This document shows, one piece after another, positions 38,185 through 47,813 of a DNA stretch of 64,000 nt. Below the pieces are notes generated by a model that ran no database searches, was not told where the DNA came from, and was given only the letters and a program-made list of their open reading frames with translations. A program made the translations under genes and the position numbers. Origin of the DNA: Candidatus Endonucleibacter sp. (ex Gigantidas childressi) (lineage in GTDB: Bacteria > Pseudomonadota > Gammaproteobacteria > Pseudomonadales > Endozoicomonadaceae); assembly GCA_030674875.1 (NCBI GenBank), contig JASXSU010000001.1, positions 496,001 through 560,000 of the forward strand, given 5' to 3'. Numbering within the stretch: the first letter of the stretch is position 1; each line of letters opens with the position of its first letter.

Positions 38185-39397
38185 CCTTCATTCCTCTTGA
38201 TACAACAACAAGACCTGAGTCCGTAACTGTGAAACGTTTTCTATCGTCATTAGTGTTCACGCCAATTTTAACGCCAGCCCCTATTTCAGCCCGCTTATCA
38301 ATAATAGCCCTGCGAATTTCTGCGCCCTCACCAATAACTACATTGGGTAATATCACAGAGTCGGAAATGCGTGCTAAATTACCCATTCGAACATTATAAC
38401 CAATCACAGAGTGGTCCATAAATATATCATTAAAGATGCAGCCATTACCTACCATAGAGTTAGTAATCTGTCCCGCTCTTACTCTTCGATCATAAGCAAT
38501 AAGTGCTGGCGGATAAGGCGGGATATAGGTATTAATAGGCCACCTCTGATTATGCAAATTAATCGGCGGTTTTGATGACAATAAATCCATATTCGATTGC
38601 CAGTAAGAGTCTGTAGTCCCAACATCTCGCCAATAACCATCATTATTATCACCTGGTATCCTATTGGTGGTGAAATCATACACCATGACCTTGGCTCTAG
38701 GGTATAGAGAAGGGATAATATCTTTTCCAAAGTCGTGCGTAGAGTCAGCTATTTTATTATCAGCCTGCAGTTCTTCTATCAGGCAGTTACGGTTAAATAC
38801 GTAATTTCCCATAGATGCTAAAACATAATGTGGATTGCCAACAATGGTTTTAGGTTTGCAAGTTGGCTTTTCCTGAAAGCCAATCATCCGGCCACTCTTA
38901 TCCACCTCGATAACACCAAAGTGATGAGCCTGACTTACAGGTACCGGAACGGCAGAAACGGTGAGGTCTGCATTGCTTTTTTCATGGAAGGATGTCATTT
39001 GGCGTACATCCATTTTATAGATATGATCACCACCAAATACGCACACGATATCTGGTCTATGGTAGTCTATATGGTGTAAATTTTGATAAATCGCATCAGC
39101 AGTCCCTTGATACCAGTTTTCTCCGGTCCACATTTGTGCGGGAAGTGTGTCAATAAACTTATCAGATAACCCCGCAATCCTCCAACATCTCTGGACATGC
39201 TTACTTAGAGAGTGTGATTTAAACTGAGTGACTAGATAGATTTTATGTAGATCAGAGTTAACAAAATTACTCAGTACAAAATCAATAATCCGATACTGAC
39301 CGCCGAATGGCACTGCAGGCTTGGCTCGGTATTCAGTCATAGGTGCTAAACGCGATCCAGCACCCCCTGCCAGTATCATGGATAGTACTGAACCCAT
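38174..39397 (-). CDS. glgC: Glucose-1-phosphate adenylyltransferase
   Basis: 407 residues. Makes ADP-glucose from ATP and glucose-1-phosphate, the regulated step of bacterial glycogen synthesis. Nucleotidyl-transfer motif ILAGGAGSRLAPMTEYRAKPA near residue 8; FGGQYRIIDFVLSN; substrate loop GFQEKP; C-terminal left-handed beta-helix repeats (VVIGEGAEIRRAIIDKRAEIG). Second gene of the pgm-glgC-glgA run. Confidence 0.97.
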   Translation of the reverse strand: MGSVLSMILAGGAGSRLAPMTEYRAKPAVPFGGQYRIIDFVLSNFVNSDLHKIYLVTQFKSHSLSKHVQRCWRIAGLSDKFIDTLPAQMWTGENWYQGTADAIYQNLHHIDYHRPDIVCVFGGDHIYKMDVRQMTSFHEKSNADLTVSAVPVPVSQAHHFGVIEVDKSGRMIGFQEKPTCKPKTIVGNPHYVLASMGNYVFNRNCLIEELQADNKIADSTHDFGKDIIPSLYPRAKVMVYDFTTNRIPGDNNDGYWRDVGTTDSYWQSNMDLLSSKPPINLHNQRWPINTYIPPYPPALIAYDRRVRAGQITNSMVGNGCIFNDIFMDHSVIGYNVRMGNLARISDSVILPNVVIGEGAEIRRAIIDKRAEIGAGVKIGVNTNDDRKRFTVTDSGLVVVSRGMKVVV

Positions 39398-39484
39398 ATG
39401 TATTACTCCAAAACTTTTCTCAGTTACAAATAAATAAAACAGATTGCGACCGTATCATGCAGCAGCCTGAATCGAGAACCCAAT

Positions 39485-41128
39485 CTATTCTTCAGCTGAG
39501 TTGAATACTTCAGATATAATTGTCTGTGCTTCAACTTGCATCATTTTTAGGTGCTCTGCGTCCTCAAAACTTTCCGTGTAAATTTTATACACAGCCTCTG
39601 TTCCAGAGGGGCGAGCGGCAAACCAGCCTTTCTCGGTAATAACTTTCAATCCACCAATTGGAGCATTATTCCATGGGGCTCTAGTTAACTTTGCCACAAT
39701 AGGATCACCAGCTAGTCTATCCGCCTTAATATGCTCGGGGCTCAGTGCAGATAGGGCCTTCTTCTGGAAATTATTGGCCGGAGCTTCAATTCTTTGATAA
39801 AGAGGCGTGCCATATTGTTGGGTTAGTGTCTGATAATACTTGCCAGGATCATTACCTGTTACAGCTGTTATTTCCGCCGCTAGCAAAGAAAGAATGAACC
39901 CATCTTTATCGGTACACCATGTAGTACCATCTTTTTTCAGGAAAGAAGCTCCCGCGCTTTCCTCTCCTCCAAAAGCTATGTCACCGGTTGTAAGGCCACT
40001 AACAAACCACTTGAAGCCAACAGGTACTTCAGCCACCTTACGTTTCAGTCCATTTGCCAGCCGATCAATCATTGAACTTGAAACCAGAGTTTTTCCAATG
40101 CACGCTTGTGCAGGCCAGTAGGTGCGGTGGCGGTAGAGGTAATCTATTGCTACAGATAAATAATGATTGGGATTCAGTAAACCATATTGAGAAGTTACAA
40201 TTCCATGGCGGTCAGCATCTGGATCATTAGCAAAAGCAATATCAAATTTGTCCTTCAATTTTATTAATCCAGACATGGCAGAAGCGGAAGAACAATCTAT
40301 ACGTACTTTGCCGTCTTTGTCTAGGGGCATAAATGAAAATGTTGGATCCACGGTTCTATTGATTATTTCGAGATTCAAATTGTAATGATTAGCTATAGCT
40401 TCCCAATAGTGTAGAGCAGAACCACCTAGGGGATCTACACCTAGTTTTAAGCCATTTTTGCTGATAACCTCCATATTTACTACTTGGTCAATGGCCTGAA
40501 CGTAAGGAGTTATATAATCATACTTACAAACATTGCCAGATTTCATGGCCTTCAGAAATGTTATTCTTTTAACAGGATTTAGTCCATCGGCAAGCAAGTC
40601 ATTTGCCCTTTGCTCTATCCAGCAAGTTATATCTATTTCAGCTGGGCCACCATGAGGAGGGTTGTATTTTAAGCCACCGTCTTCTGGGGGATTGTGAGAC
40701 GGGGTTATCACTACTCCGTCGGATTTTCTAGTATTGCTTAAATTATAATTGACAATGGCATGGGATATCACTGGTGTTGGAGTATAGCCACGATCTATCT
40801 GAATCATAATTTCAACATTATTAGCGGCTAATACTTCCACTGCGCTAATTAAAGCTGGCTCTGAAAGAGCATGTGTATCCATTCCCAAAAATAGTGGGCC
40901 TGTAATACCCATTTTCTGACGATAATCGCAAATACCTTGGCTCATAGCAAGGACGTGAGATTCGTTGAACGTAGATAGAAAAGAGCTACCACGGTGACCA
41001 GAGGTGCCAAATGTTACTTTATGTGCTTCGTTCTCTGGGTCCGGTTTATTGACGTAGTAATCGCTGACCAAGCGAGGAATATTGACAAGCATATCATTAG
41101 TCACAAGCTGACCTGCAAGCGGGTGCAT
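39485..41128 (-). CDS. pgm: Phosphoglucomutase (alpha-D-glucose-specific)
   Basis: 547 residues. Interconverts glucose-6-phosphate and glucose-1-phosphate, feeding glgC. Active-site serine loop ITPSHNPPEDGGLKYNPPHGG, metal-binding FANDPDADRHG, sugar-binding GGEESAG and phosphate-binding ARPSGTEAVYKIY. It starts the minus-strand glycogen cluster, 87 bp before glgC. Confidence 0.97.
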   Translation of the reverse strand: MHPLAGQLVTNDMLVNIPRLVSDYYVNKPDPENEAHKVTFGTSGHRGSSFLSTFNESHVLAMSQGICDYRQKMGITGPLFLGMDTHALSEPALISAVEVLAANNVEIMIQIDRGYTPTPVISHAIVNYNLSNTRKSDGVVITPSHNPPEDGGLKYNPPHGGPAEIDITCWIEQRANDLLADGLNPVKRITFLKAMKSGNVCKYDYITPYVQAIDQVVNMEVISKNGLKLGVDPLGGSALHYWEAIANHYNLNLEIINRTVDPTFSFMPLDKDGKVRIDCSSASAMSGLIKLKDKFDIAFANDPDADRHGIVTSQYGLLNPNHYLSVAIDYLYRHRTYWPAQACIGKTLVSSSMIDRLANGLKRKVAEVPVGFKWFVSGLTTGDIAFGGEESAGASFLKKDGTTWCTDKDGFILSLLAAEITAVTGNDPGKYYQTLTQQYGTPLYQRIEAPANNFQKKALSALSPEHIKADRLAGDPIVAKLTRAPWNNAPIGGLKVITEKGWFAARPSGTEAVYKIYTESFEDAEHLKMMQVEAQTIISEVFNSAEE

Positions 41129-41281
41129 GGGTTCTCCTCTAAAAAGAATAAAAAATTAGCACATAGCAGGAGTGCTTTTTTATGGATATGCAATCATACA
41201 TAAAAGCCATAAAAACAAACTATACGTCAAAAGAAGAGTATTATACCTTATATTTCCTTTTAAATCATCGCCGAATTCATA

Positions 41282-41398
41282 TACTAGTGCGACACCCAAT
41301 TTAATAAAAACGATGAACTGCGATACCCTTAGTTTTTTTGCTCCAATCACGAAGTAAAAACCTATGAAGTATCAACAGCTCACCGAGGGTGATAGATA
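41282..41398 (+). mobile_element. 5' end fragment of a second IS30-like element
   Basis: About 116 bp that recurs at 58074-58189 with few differences. It ends just after ATGAAGTATCAACAGCTC..., encoding MKYQQLTEGDRY, which is the typical N-terminus of an IS30-family transposase. Both copies break off at the same base. Confidence 0.65.
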
Positions 41399-41429
41399 TA
41401 TGATAGTCGCGCTAAAATGGCAAGGATTA

Positions 41430-41543
41430 AGTTTTTACACGGCGACAAGTGAGCTAGGCCACAGAAACTTAGGAGTATTAAGTAATTGTGGTAAGCTAAA
41501 GCTAACAACAAAGTAGTAACTTCAAAGGTGACGTTTATATGCA
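41430..41543. repeat. Decayed A-like repeat (reverse)
   Basis: tttacacggcgacaagtgagc at the left, agtattaagtaattgtgg in the core and gtagtaacttcaaaggtgacg at the right. Rest of the 41129-41662 gap shows no gene. Confidence 0.5.
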
Positions 41544-41662
41544 GAACTTGTTATTGCTGGTTGATATAATCAATTGTCCGTCTAGCTACGATATAATCTC
41601 TTTAGCTTGAAAATAACTTTTAGATGCTCCTTTAAGAAATAAGATCAGCAAAGAGTATATCA

Positions 41663-42949
41663 TCACAACTTACTCACTAAAAAACCACAAATACCAACAA
41701 CACCAACTATTATCGTAAACCCATCAATCCAATAGCTCCTATATTTTTGTAGTCTTTCCACATGATAATAAGCGTACACTGGCATGATGTAGAGAATTGT
41801 TGCCAGCACTGGTACAACAAAGGCTTCAATTAGCCCAATAACGCTCCAATTAGCATAGCCAGCGGCCCAGCACGTTAATACAATAAAGAGAATTGATGAT
41901 TTTCGAATCATCCTAAGTCGCATGGGTTTCTCAGGGCAGTGCCTTAACCATTGTTGCGTCACCACCCCCTGGATGCCTTCTAATGCTCCCAAATAAACTC
42001 CAAAAAATGAACTAACAAGGGCAAGAAAGCCAATCAGTGGTGCCGCATGTGCAAAAAAGCCAGTGCCTGTTTTATCTGAAAGTACTGATAAAACAGGCAG
42101 ATTCTTTGCTTTAGCTAGCTCTAGCTCGGCAGGCGTTAAGCACAGCACGCAAGAAAAGACAAAAAAGAGAATAACAACTAGCAGTAAGATAGTATTGCTT
42201 GTCAAAATTTGTTGCGTCTTATGTCTGCATTTCTCAGCGCTGCCCATAATCTGTCTGTAGGTTTGAGCAAGTACTGAGCAGGCAGGCGAGTGATTGAATG
42301 AAAAAATTAATAGGGGAATGGTAAAAAATAATGTTGTAGCTAACCCTGTAAACGATAACTCTTGATGAAATAACGATAGATTCCAATGTGGAATAAGATA
42401 TGCAGATATACAAAGTAGTGTTACAACTAAAGGATAAACCATTGCTTTGACTGCGAGCAACATCCACTTTTCTCCCGTATGCATCAGCATTACAAGCATA
42501 ACTATTAGAAACAGACTAAGCCACCATCTGGACGGAGGATCTAAATGTAGTTGATTTTCAACATAAGAAATCACCACATTTGTCATCCCGATACCGTACA
42601 TCAGTAAAATAGGATAAACCGACAGGCAATATGCAAAAGTTAGAATGTGACCTGTTCCCTCGCCAAAGTGTTCTCGAACCGTAACAGTAATATTTGCCCT
42701 GGGGTCTGTGGAGGATAAGCAGAAGCGAACCAAGTTACGGTGTGGCAACCACACCATAGGGCCTGCTAAAAAACCAAGAACAACTAAAGGCCATATGCCT
42801 CCCGCACCAGCATTGATAGGTAAATACAGAACGCCAGCTCCAATTGCTGTTCCGAAAAGATTGAGCATCCATCCTGTATCCCTAGATGTCCACTTATCAA
42901 TGCTTTCCTCTGTTTCGAGAGAAACGCTCTTTACAGCTTTATCTAACAT
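41663..42949 (-). CDS. HAAAP-family amino acid permease (serine/threonine-type)
   Basis: 428 residues, about eleven membrane segments. The opening WTSRDTGWMLNLFGTAIGAGVLYLPINAG strongly resembles SdaC/TdcC serine and threonine:H+ symporters of the hydroxy/aromatic amino acid permease family; NHSPACSVLAQTYR is another family segment. It resides in the inner membrane. The exact substrate is not certain. It stands alone between pgm and the riboflavin genes. Confidence 0.87.
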   Translation of the reverse strand: MLDKAVKSVSLETEESIDKWTSRDTGWMLNLFGTAIGAGVLYLPINAGAGGIWPLVVLGFLAGPMVWLPHRNLVRFCLSSTDPRANITVTVREHFGEGTGHILTFAYCLSVYPILLMYGIGMTNVVISYVENQLHLDPPSRWWLSLFLIVMLVMLMHTGEKWMLLAVKAMVYPLVVTLLCISAYLIPHWNLSLFHQELSFTGLATTLFFTIPLLIFSFNHSPACSVLAQTYRQIMGSAEKCRHKTQQILTSNTILLLVVILFFVFSCVLCLTPAELELAKAKNLPVLSVLSDKTGTGFFAHAAPLIGFLALVSSFFGVYLGALEGIQGVVTQQWLRHCPEKPMRLRMIRKSSILFIVLTCWAAGYANWSVIGLIEAFVVPVLATILYIMPVYAYYHVERLQKYRSYWIDGFTIIVGVVGICGFLVSKL

Positions 42950-43350
42950 TATGAAGTCCTATTTTCAAAACATGATAAAATTCTTTTGTACAGTGTGGGG
43001 TGTAACGATTGTAATTATAACCTTTCGATAGGGCTTATAGCTTGCAATCTAAATAATAAACAAAGACAAATATACTAACGCAACTGGAGGCTAGGTTAAG
43101 GCAGGTGAAAATGAGAGTAAAGCCCATAATCTAGCAAAATAAGTAGTTAGGGCAAGGGTATGCTTCCTTTTTTTCTAATATCGCGGGAGGTAAGTATCGA
43201 ATAACAGAAAAAAATAAACACTCAGCATGCTTTCTTCGAGGCTCATAATATACAGGAAGTTGTTGTTTTGATTGCAGATAATGAAAATAGTGGTAATCAT
43301 CAACATTTGACAAAAAGCTTTGCGGCCAGAGTTAGCTCACAGCAGTGGCT
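42950..43350. other. Intergenic region, no gene seen
   Basis: AT-rich DNA upstream of the permease. No repeat or RNA structure recognised; short open frames look random. Confidence 0.4.
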
Positions 43351-43533
43351 TATACCATTACCCTTGAAGGTGAGGGGTTGTTGGCGACCCCTCTCACCTG
43401 CTATTGTAAGGTCACTGGGCTTCGCTCGTTTGGCTCCTACCCCCACCGTGAATGGTAACTGGTATAGTACTTGTAATCTTCTGTGCTTCACGCACTTGCC
43501 TCCGCGTAGCAACTCCCAAACTCTTTGGTATAA
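43351..43533. repeat. B-type repeat followed by a decayed A end
   Basis: B copy at 43351-43466 (TATACCATTACCCTTGAAGG to GTGAATGGTAACTGGTATA), then 43467-43533 with gcgtagcaactcccaaactctttggtata, a drifted A right end. It sits ahead of the ribBA promoter. Confidence 0.75.
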
Positions 43534-43630
43534 GCAGCAGTTAGGCGGCAAAGGGCAATTTCTGTCAGCATAGAAAACCAAATGATTATGGTAAGGGGAC
43601 AATCAAGAACTCTGCATATTTAAGCGCAAC

Positions 43631-43639
43631 TGGTATAAT
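43631..43639 (+). promoter_or_regulatory. Extended -10 promoter of ribBA
   Basis: TGGTATAAT, an extended -10 element, 28 bp before the ribBA ATG. The -35 region (tctgca) is weak. I could not see an FMN riboswitch in the upstream DNA. Confidence 0.55.
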
Positions 43640-43666
43640 ATCTAAATCACTATCCTGAGAGGCGTT

Positions 43667-44782
43667 ATGCAGTTGAATTCTATCGAAGCCATTATTGAAG
43701 ATATTCGGCTTGGAAAACCAGTCATCATTATGGATGACGAAGATCGTGAAAATGAGGGCGACCTGATTGTCGCTGCAGAAAAAATTACGCCGGAAATAGT
43801 TAACTTCATGGTTAAGGAAGGTAGAGGGCTTCTATGCTTAACTCTGTCTGGTGAGCATTGCGATTATTTAGAATTACCTCCGATGGTTGCCAAAGATAAA
43901 AATAAATCATGCTTTGGTACACCTTTTACTATATCTATTGAAGCTGCCGAAGGGGTTACTTCCGGTATTTCTGCTCAAGATAGAGCTCATACTATTCGTG
44001 TTGCTGTTGATGCTAGGTCTAAACCAACGGATATTGTTCAACCAGGACATATTTTTCCTTTGCGAGCTCAGCTAGGCGGAGTTTTAAGTAGGACAGGTCA
44101 TACTGAGGCAGGTTGTGATCTAACCAGACTGGCAGGTCTTAAGCCTGCGGCGGCCATTATTGAAATTATGAATGAAGATGGTAGTATGTCACGCCGGCCA
44201 GAACTGGAAACTTTTGCTAAAAAACATGGTCTAAAAATAGGCAGCATAGCTGATTTGGTGCATTACCGTATTGCTAACGAAAGAACGGTTGAGAGGCAAG
44301 CTCGTCAAACTCTGGATACTATGTTTGGACAATTTGACATGACCGTCTACAATGACAAGGTCACGGGCGATAAGCATCTAGCCATAACCAAGGGCTATTT
44401 TACCCTTGAAACATCGGTATTAGTCAGGCTACATGTTGTAGATATATTTTGTGATTTACTCCATGTGAAATGTCAGGAAAGTGAACAGGATTGGTCTTTG
44501 CCTCAAGCTATGAAGGCTATAGCCGAGGAGGGGGTTGGTGTTATAATTCTTTTCGGTCAAGATGAGAAACTTGGGGTGTACACAGAGCGTGAGCGATTTT
44601 TGCAAACTCAACGCTACCAGAGTTCTGGTGACAACTCTTGTGCTTATTATACAATTGGTATTGGCTCTCAAATATTAAAAGATCTCGGCGTTGGCAAAAT
44701 GCGACTACTGAGCTCTCAGATGCGCTTTTCGGCTTTTACAGGGTTTAACCTTGAAGTCGATGATCATATCTACCCAAAGTAA
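43667..44782 (+). CDS. ribBA: 3,4-dihydroxy-2-butanone 4-phosphate synthase with degenerate GTP cyclohydrolase II domain
   Basis: 371 residues. The N-terminal ~200 are RibB: acidic loop [17 protein letters not shown] and [16 protein letters not shown], converting ribulose-5-phosphate for riboflavin synthesis. The C-terminal ~165 align to RibA in layout but lack the zinc-binding ECLTGD...RCDCG cysteines ([14 protein letters not shown] instead), so this half is probably not a GTP cyclohydrolase; a complete ribA lies at 47814. Such RibB-with-RibA-like fusions are known in pseudomonads. nusB follows after 47 bp with no ribH between. Confidence 0.93.
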   Translation: MQLNSIEAIIEDIRLGKPVIIMDDEDRENEGDLIVAAEKITPEIVNFMVKEGRGLLCLTLSGEHCDYLELPPMVAKDKNKSCFGTPFTISIEAAEGVTSGISAQDRAHTIRVAVDARSKPTDIVQPGHIFPLRAQLGGVLSRTGHTEAGCDLTRLAGLKPAAAIIEIMNEDGSMSRRPELETFAKKHGLKIGSIADLVHYRIANERTVERQARQTLDTMFGQFDMTVYNDKVTGDKHLAITKGYFTLETSVLVRLHVVDIFCDLLHVKCQESEQDWSLPQAMKAIAEEGVGVIILFGQDEKLGVYTERERFLQTQRYQSSGDNSCAYYTIGIGSQILKDLGVGKMRLLSSQMRFSAFTGFNLEVDDHIYPK

Positions 44783-44829
44783 TGCTATGTTTTGAATGGT
44801 ATCTCTGATCAAAAATTGAAGGCTTAAGT

Positions 44830-45300
44830 ATGGTGCAGCAATCCGAAAAAAAAGACTCTCCACCTATGCCTTCTGCTCGTAGGAGAGCGCGTCAACTTGC
44901 CTTGCAGGCTTTATATCAGTGGCAAATTGCACAATCACCTATTGCTTCTATTGAGTCTCAGTTCATGTCTGACAATGATATGGATAAAGTGGATAGCAGT
45001 TATTTTAGCTTGATACTGCACGGTGTCCCGCGACAGGTAAGTGATCTTGATGAAGCCATAGCTATCCTGCTAGATCGCGAAATAACCAGGTTAGATCCAA
45101 TTGAACTAACAGCGTTACGCATTGGCTGTTATGAGCTAGTGAGTCAACCTAGCGTGCCTTACCGGGTTGTTATTAACGAGGCCATTGGCTTGGCAAAGAA
45201 ATTTGGTGCTCAAGACTCTCATCGTTATATCAATAGTATTCTCGATAAGCTCGCACATAAACTGCGTGTAAACGAAGTTCGCTCCTATCAGAAGTGCTAA
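44830..45300 (+). CDS. nusB: Transcription antitermination factor NusB
   Basis: 156 residues. All-helical; pairs with NusE (S10) on boxA RNA during rRNA antitermination. Basic N-terminus SARRRARQLALQALYQWQ, then VSDLDEAI, LDPIELTALRIGCYEL and YRVVINEAIGLAKKFGAQDSHRYINSILDKLA near the end. Normally encoded after ribH; here it follows ribBA. An IS5 derivative starts 3 bp after its stop. Confidence 0.96.
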   Translation: MVQQSEKKDSPPMPSARRRARQLALQALYQWQIAQSPIASIESQFMSDNDMDKVDSSYFSLILHGVPRQVSDLDEAIAILLDREITRLDPIELTALRIGCYELVSQPSVPYRVVINEAIGLAKKFGAQDSHRYINSILDKLAHKLRVNEVRSYQKC

Positions 45301-45303
45301 TGG

Positions 45304-45652
45304 GAGACCTCAGCATAACTCAACAAAGACGATTATATTCTGATAAAATATGGGCATGCAAAAATACTTCACAACACAGCCCAAGCTCTTCGTTTCAGCC
45401 AGCGACCTAAATCATCCAATTATTCGTAGTCTGGATTATACAAAAGCGCTGCTGAAATGGTCAGAGATTGAGAAGTTATTATCCTCAACCTACGCCCCTG
45501 CCCCAGACCCGAGAGAAATCAGTCCGAAGCACTAAAATCAGTGTATAAAACAAATGATTTGATGTTCAACGCCTTAGAAAGCTTCGTAATGACTGACAAA
45601 ACTTCGAAAGTTCAATTACCGTGACCAAAGTAGTTGGTTATACTGACGTCTC
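45304..45652 (+). mobile_element. Internally deleted IS5-family derivative (349 bp)
   Basis: Left end GAGACCTCAGCATAAC and right end GGTTATACTGACGTCTC form inverted repeats that match the ends of the longer copy at 62619-63922. The inside keeps ~200 bp of the 5' end (including a start codon and ~55 codons, MGMQKYFTTQPKLF...) and ~120 bp of the 3' end. AATGG flanks both sides (45299-45303, 45653-45657), a likely target duplication. It separates nusB from thiL. Confidence 0.88.
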
Positions 45653-45775
45653 AATGGAGCATTGAGACCATCAGATTAAGGCTTGAGTTTTTGCTGGATC
45701 CGTCTCGAAACTTGGGGTGAGCGTAAACTCCTAGCTCAGTATCCGGCTTTTTATCAATTTAGTGAGTTGCTGAAT

Positions 45776-46738
45776 ATGATGATTGGAGAGTTCGAATTAA
45801 TCAAAAAATATTTCCATCGTGCAGAGCTTGCACCTTCGTTGACTGGTGTTACTGAAGTTGGTGATGATTGCGCGTTACTTGAAGTGCCCTCCAATATGCA
45901 GCTTGCACAGTCAATTGATACACTGGTTGAAGGAGTTCACTTTCCATTCAACTGTGATCCAAAGTTACTTGGTTATAGGGCTCTAGCGGTAAGCCTTAGC
46001 GATCTTGCAGCAATGGGGGCTTCTGCATATTATTTTATGTTAGGGTTAACTATGCCAGAGGTTGATAAGTCCTGGCTAGAAGGGTTCAGTGATGGTCTTA
46101 GCGCTGTTTCTCAGCAAGAGGGTGTAGCCTTAATTGGCGGTGATACAACCTGTGGACCATTAACCATATCCATTCAGGTGCAGGGGTTCATAAAAAAAGG
46201 AAAAGCACTAAAGCGCAGTAGTGCAAGAGCAGGCGACAAAATATATGTTAGCGGAAGTCTGGGTGATTCTGCCGGTGCACTAAGTTTTGTTTTGGAAGGG
46301 CAGCACCCGGCGACGGTGGTTGATAAAGATATATGCAGGTTGCTGAATCGTTACTATAAACCTACGCCTCGCCTAGCTCTTGGTCAGTGGCTTGGTGGAA
46401 ACGGTGCCACCTCAGCTATTGATATATCTGACGGACTACTGGGAGATTTGCAGCATATACTGACGGCAAGTCATAAAGGTGCAACACTAAACCCTGACAT
46501 AATCCCCTGTTCCGATGCGTTAATAAAGGTTTGTGGTCTTGAACAGGCAAATCGATTTGCAATGACTGGTGGAGATGATTACGAACTCTGCTTTACTTGG
46601 CCCGAAAATAAAGCACTAATGTTACCAGAGGCTCTAGAGTGTACGGTTTCACATATCGGCCATATTACAAAAAAAATGCAACTGGTGAACAGTCATACTG
46701 GAAACGACTTTAATATGAGCTCGTATACGCATTTTTAA
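45776..46738 (+). CDS. thiL: Thiamine-monophosphate kinase
   Basis: About 320 residues from ATG 45776 or 45779 (MIGEFELIKKYF). The frame is open back to 45683, but that extra sequence is not like the family and begins beside the IS5 derivative. Phosphorylates TMP to TPP. Motifs: TEVGDDCALLEV, SIDTLVEGVHFP, ALAVSLSDLAAMGA, LIGGDTT, SGSLGDSAGAL, AIDISDGLLGDLQHI and GGDDYELCF. pgpA follows 9 bp later in frame order. Confidence 0.95.
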   Translation: MMIGEFELIKKYFHRAELAPSLTGVTEVGDDCALLEVPSNMQLAQSIDTLVEGVHFPFNCDPKLLGYRALAVSLSDLAAMGASAYYFMLGLTMPEVDKSWLEGFSDGLSAVSQQEGVALIGGDTTCGPLTISIQVQGFIKKGKALKRSSARAGDKIYVSGSLGDSAGALSFVLEGQHPATVVDKDICRLLNRYYKPTPRLALGQWLGGNGATSAIDISDGLLGDLQHILTASHKGATLNPDIIPCSDALIKVCGLEQANRFAMTGGDDYELCFTWPENKALMLPEALECTVSHIGHITKKMQLVNSHTGNDFNMSSYTHF

Positions 46739-46834
46739 CCAAATTTTTTGACCGTGGCCGCCATGTTTTGTTCATGCAGCGAAAGCTCTACAAAATATGT
46801 GTATTTTTTTCATTATTTTACCAGTTACCAAACA

Positions 46835-47332
46835 ATGAAAGCTCAACCAGACGTCTGGAAAAACCCTATTCACTTTCTCGCATTTGGCCTGGGCAGTGGG
46901 CTATCGCCAAAAGCACCAGGTACCATGGGAACGATTGCGGCAGTTCCATTTTATCTATTAATGCAGTACCTGCCGTTTTGGCAGTATTCCCTTTTGCTGA
47001 TTATTGCCATTGCTGCTGGTGTATGGCTTTGCGACAGGGCCTCAAAAGACTTAGGTGTCCATGATCATCAAGGTATAGTGTGGGATGAATTCTGTGGCTA
47101 TTGGTTCACTATGTTACTGGCGCCTACGGGCTGGGAATGGGTTTTGTGTGGGTTTATTCTGTTTCGTGTCTTTGATATTTGGAAACCGTGGCCAATCAGC
47201 TGGCTTGATGCTCATGTTGGTGGGGGAATGGGTATTATGATTGATGATATCGTTGCAGGTTTTTTTGCACTTTCTGTATTGCAGCTAATCGCCTATTTTA
47301 TCTATACCCAAAGCATTTCAAATTACTACTAG
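46835..47332 (+). CDS. pgpA: Phosphatidylglycerophosphatase A
   Basis: About 165 residues from ATG 46835 (MKAQPDVWKNPIHFLAFG); the frame is open to 46748 but the family begins here. Inner-membrane enzyme that dephosphorylates PGP to phosphatidylglycerol. Motifs GSGLSPKAPGTMGT, HDHQGIVWDEFCGYW, LFRVFDIWKPWPI and GIMIDDIVAGFFAL. The last nine codons (IYTQSISNYY, stop) are the left end of an A-type repeat, so the native C-terminus has been replaced beyond the final helix. Confidence 0.94.
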   Translation: MKAQPDVWKNPIHFLAFGLGSGLSPKAPGTMGTIAAVPFYLLMQYLPFWQYSLLLIIAIAAGVWLCDRASKDLGVHDHQGIVWDEFCGYWFTMLLAPTGWEWVLCGFILFRVFDIWKPWPISWLDAHVGGGMGIMIDDIVAGFFALSVLQLIAYFIYTQSISNYY

Positions 47333-47430
47333 GCAGCAAGTAAGCGAAGCCCCCGTGAGCCTAGAGCAGTAGGTGATCGGGGTGAGCGAACGCAGCCAAC
47401 AACGTAGCAACTTGAAAGGCTACGGGTATA
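47303..47430. repeat. A-type repeat overlapping the pgpA 3' end
   Basis: TATACCCAAAGCATTTCAAA to AACTTGAAAGGCTACGGGTATA, 128 bp. It starts 30 bp before the pgpA stop and supplies that stop. Confidence 0.9.
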
Positions 47431-47461
47431 TACCAATTACCTTTGAGTGGGAGCGAGTATA
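47429..47461. repeat. Minimal B-type repeat
   Basis: TATACCAATTACCTTTGAGTGGG... to GAGTATA: left and right ends almost fused, with the core lost. It abuts the A copy. Confidence 0.6.
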
Positions 47462-47621
47462 ATTCTAGGGCTGACTGTGATGTGTGCCAAAATATAAAAA
47501 AACCAAGGGGTAGATGTTCTGCTATTATTTTTTGACCTCGCATGCAAAGGTAGATGCTGGTATAATTTATTATTTCCTTTATCTTCAAAAATTATAATGA
47601 CCCATCTTTTGATGTGCTTGC

Positions 47622-47736
47622 CCGTTACCATTGAATATGTGAGTAGGTGATAAATAAGTAAGGCTCTTTGAGCCTACGTGTAGTAGGTTGTGAGTGAAGT
47701 GGTCAGCAACCTCTCGTAGTCAGTGATAACGAGTGT
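47622..47736. repeat. Decayed B-type repeat upstream of ribA
   Basis: CCCGTTACCATTGAATATG to gtcagtgataacgagtgta, with the core (gagcctacgtgtagtaggt) reversed. The rest of 47462-47813 has no gene. Confidence 0.65.
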
Positions 47737-47813
47737 AGACGTATTAGATGTATGCTAGATTCGTAGTCATTAGCATTTGATTTACTATGCCCCAGCTATT
47801 CAAGGAGCTGTGA

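Noticed and set aside
43131-43313. 60-residue minus-strand open frame upstream of ribBA
   Set aside because: No ribosome-binding site, no family resemblance, and length expected by chance in AT-rich DNA.
43534-43630. FMN riboswitch upstream of ribBA
   Set aside because: No conserved RFN-element segments could be recognised; only a promoter-like extended -10 is supported.
45683-45775. N-terminal extension of thiL (TTG start)
   Set aside because: The extra residues do not resemble ThiL and begin just after the IS5 derivative; the family start is at 45776/45779.
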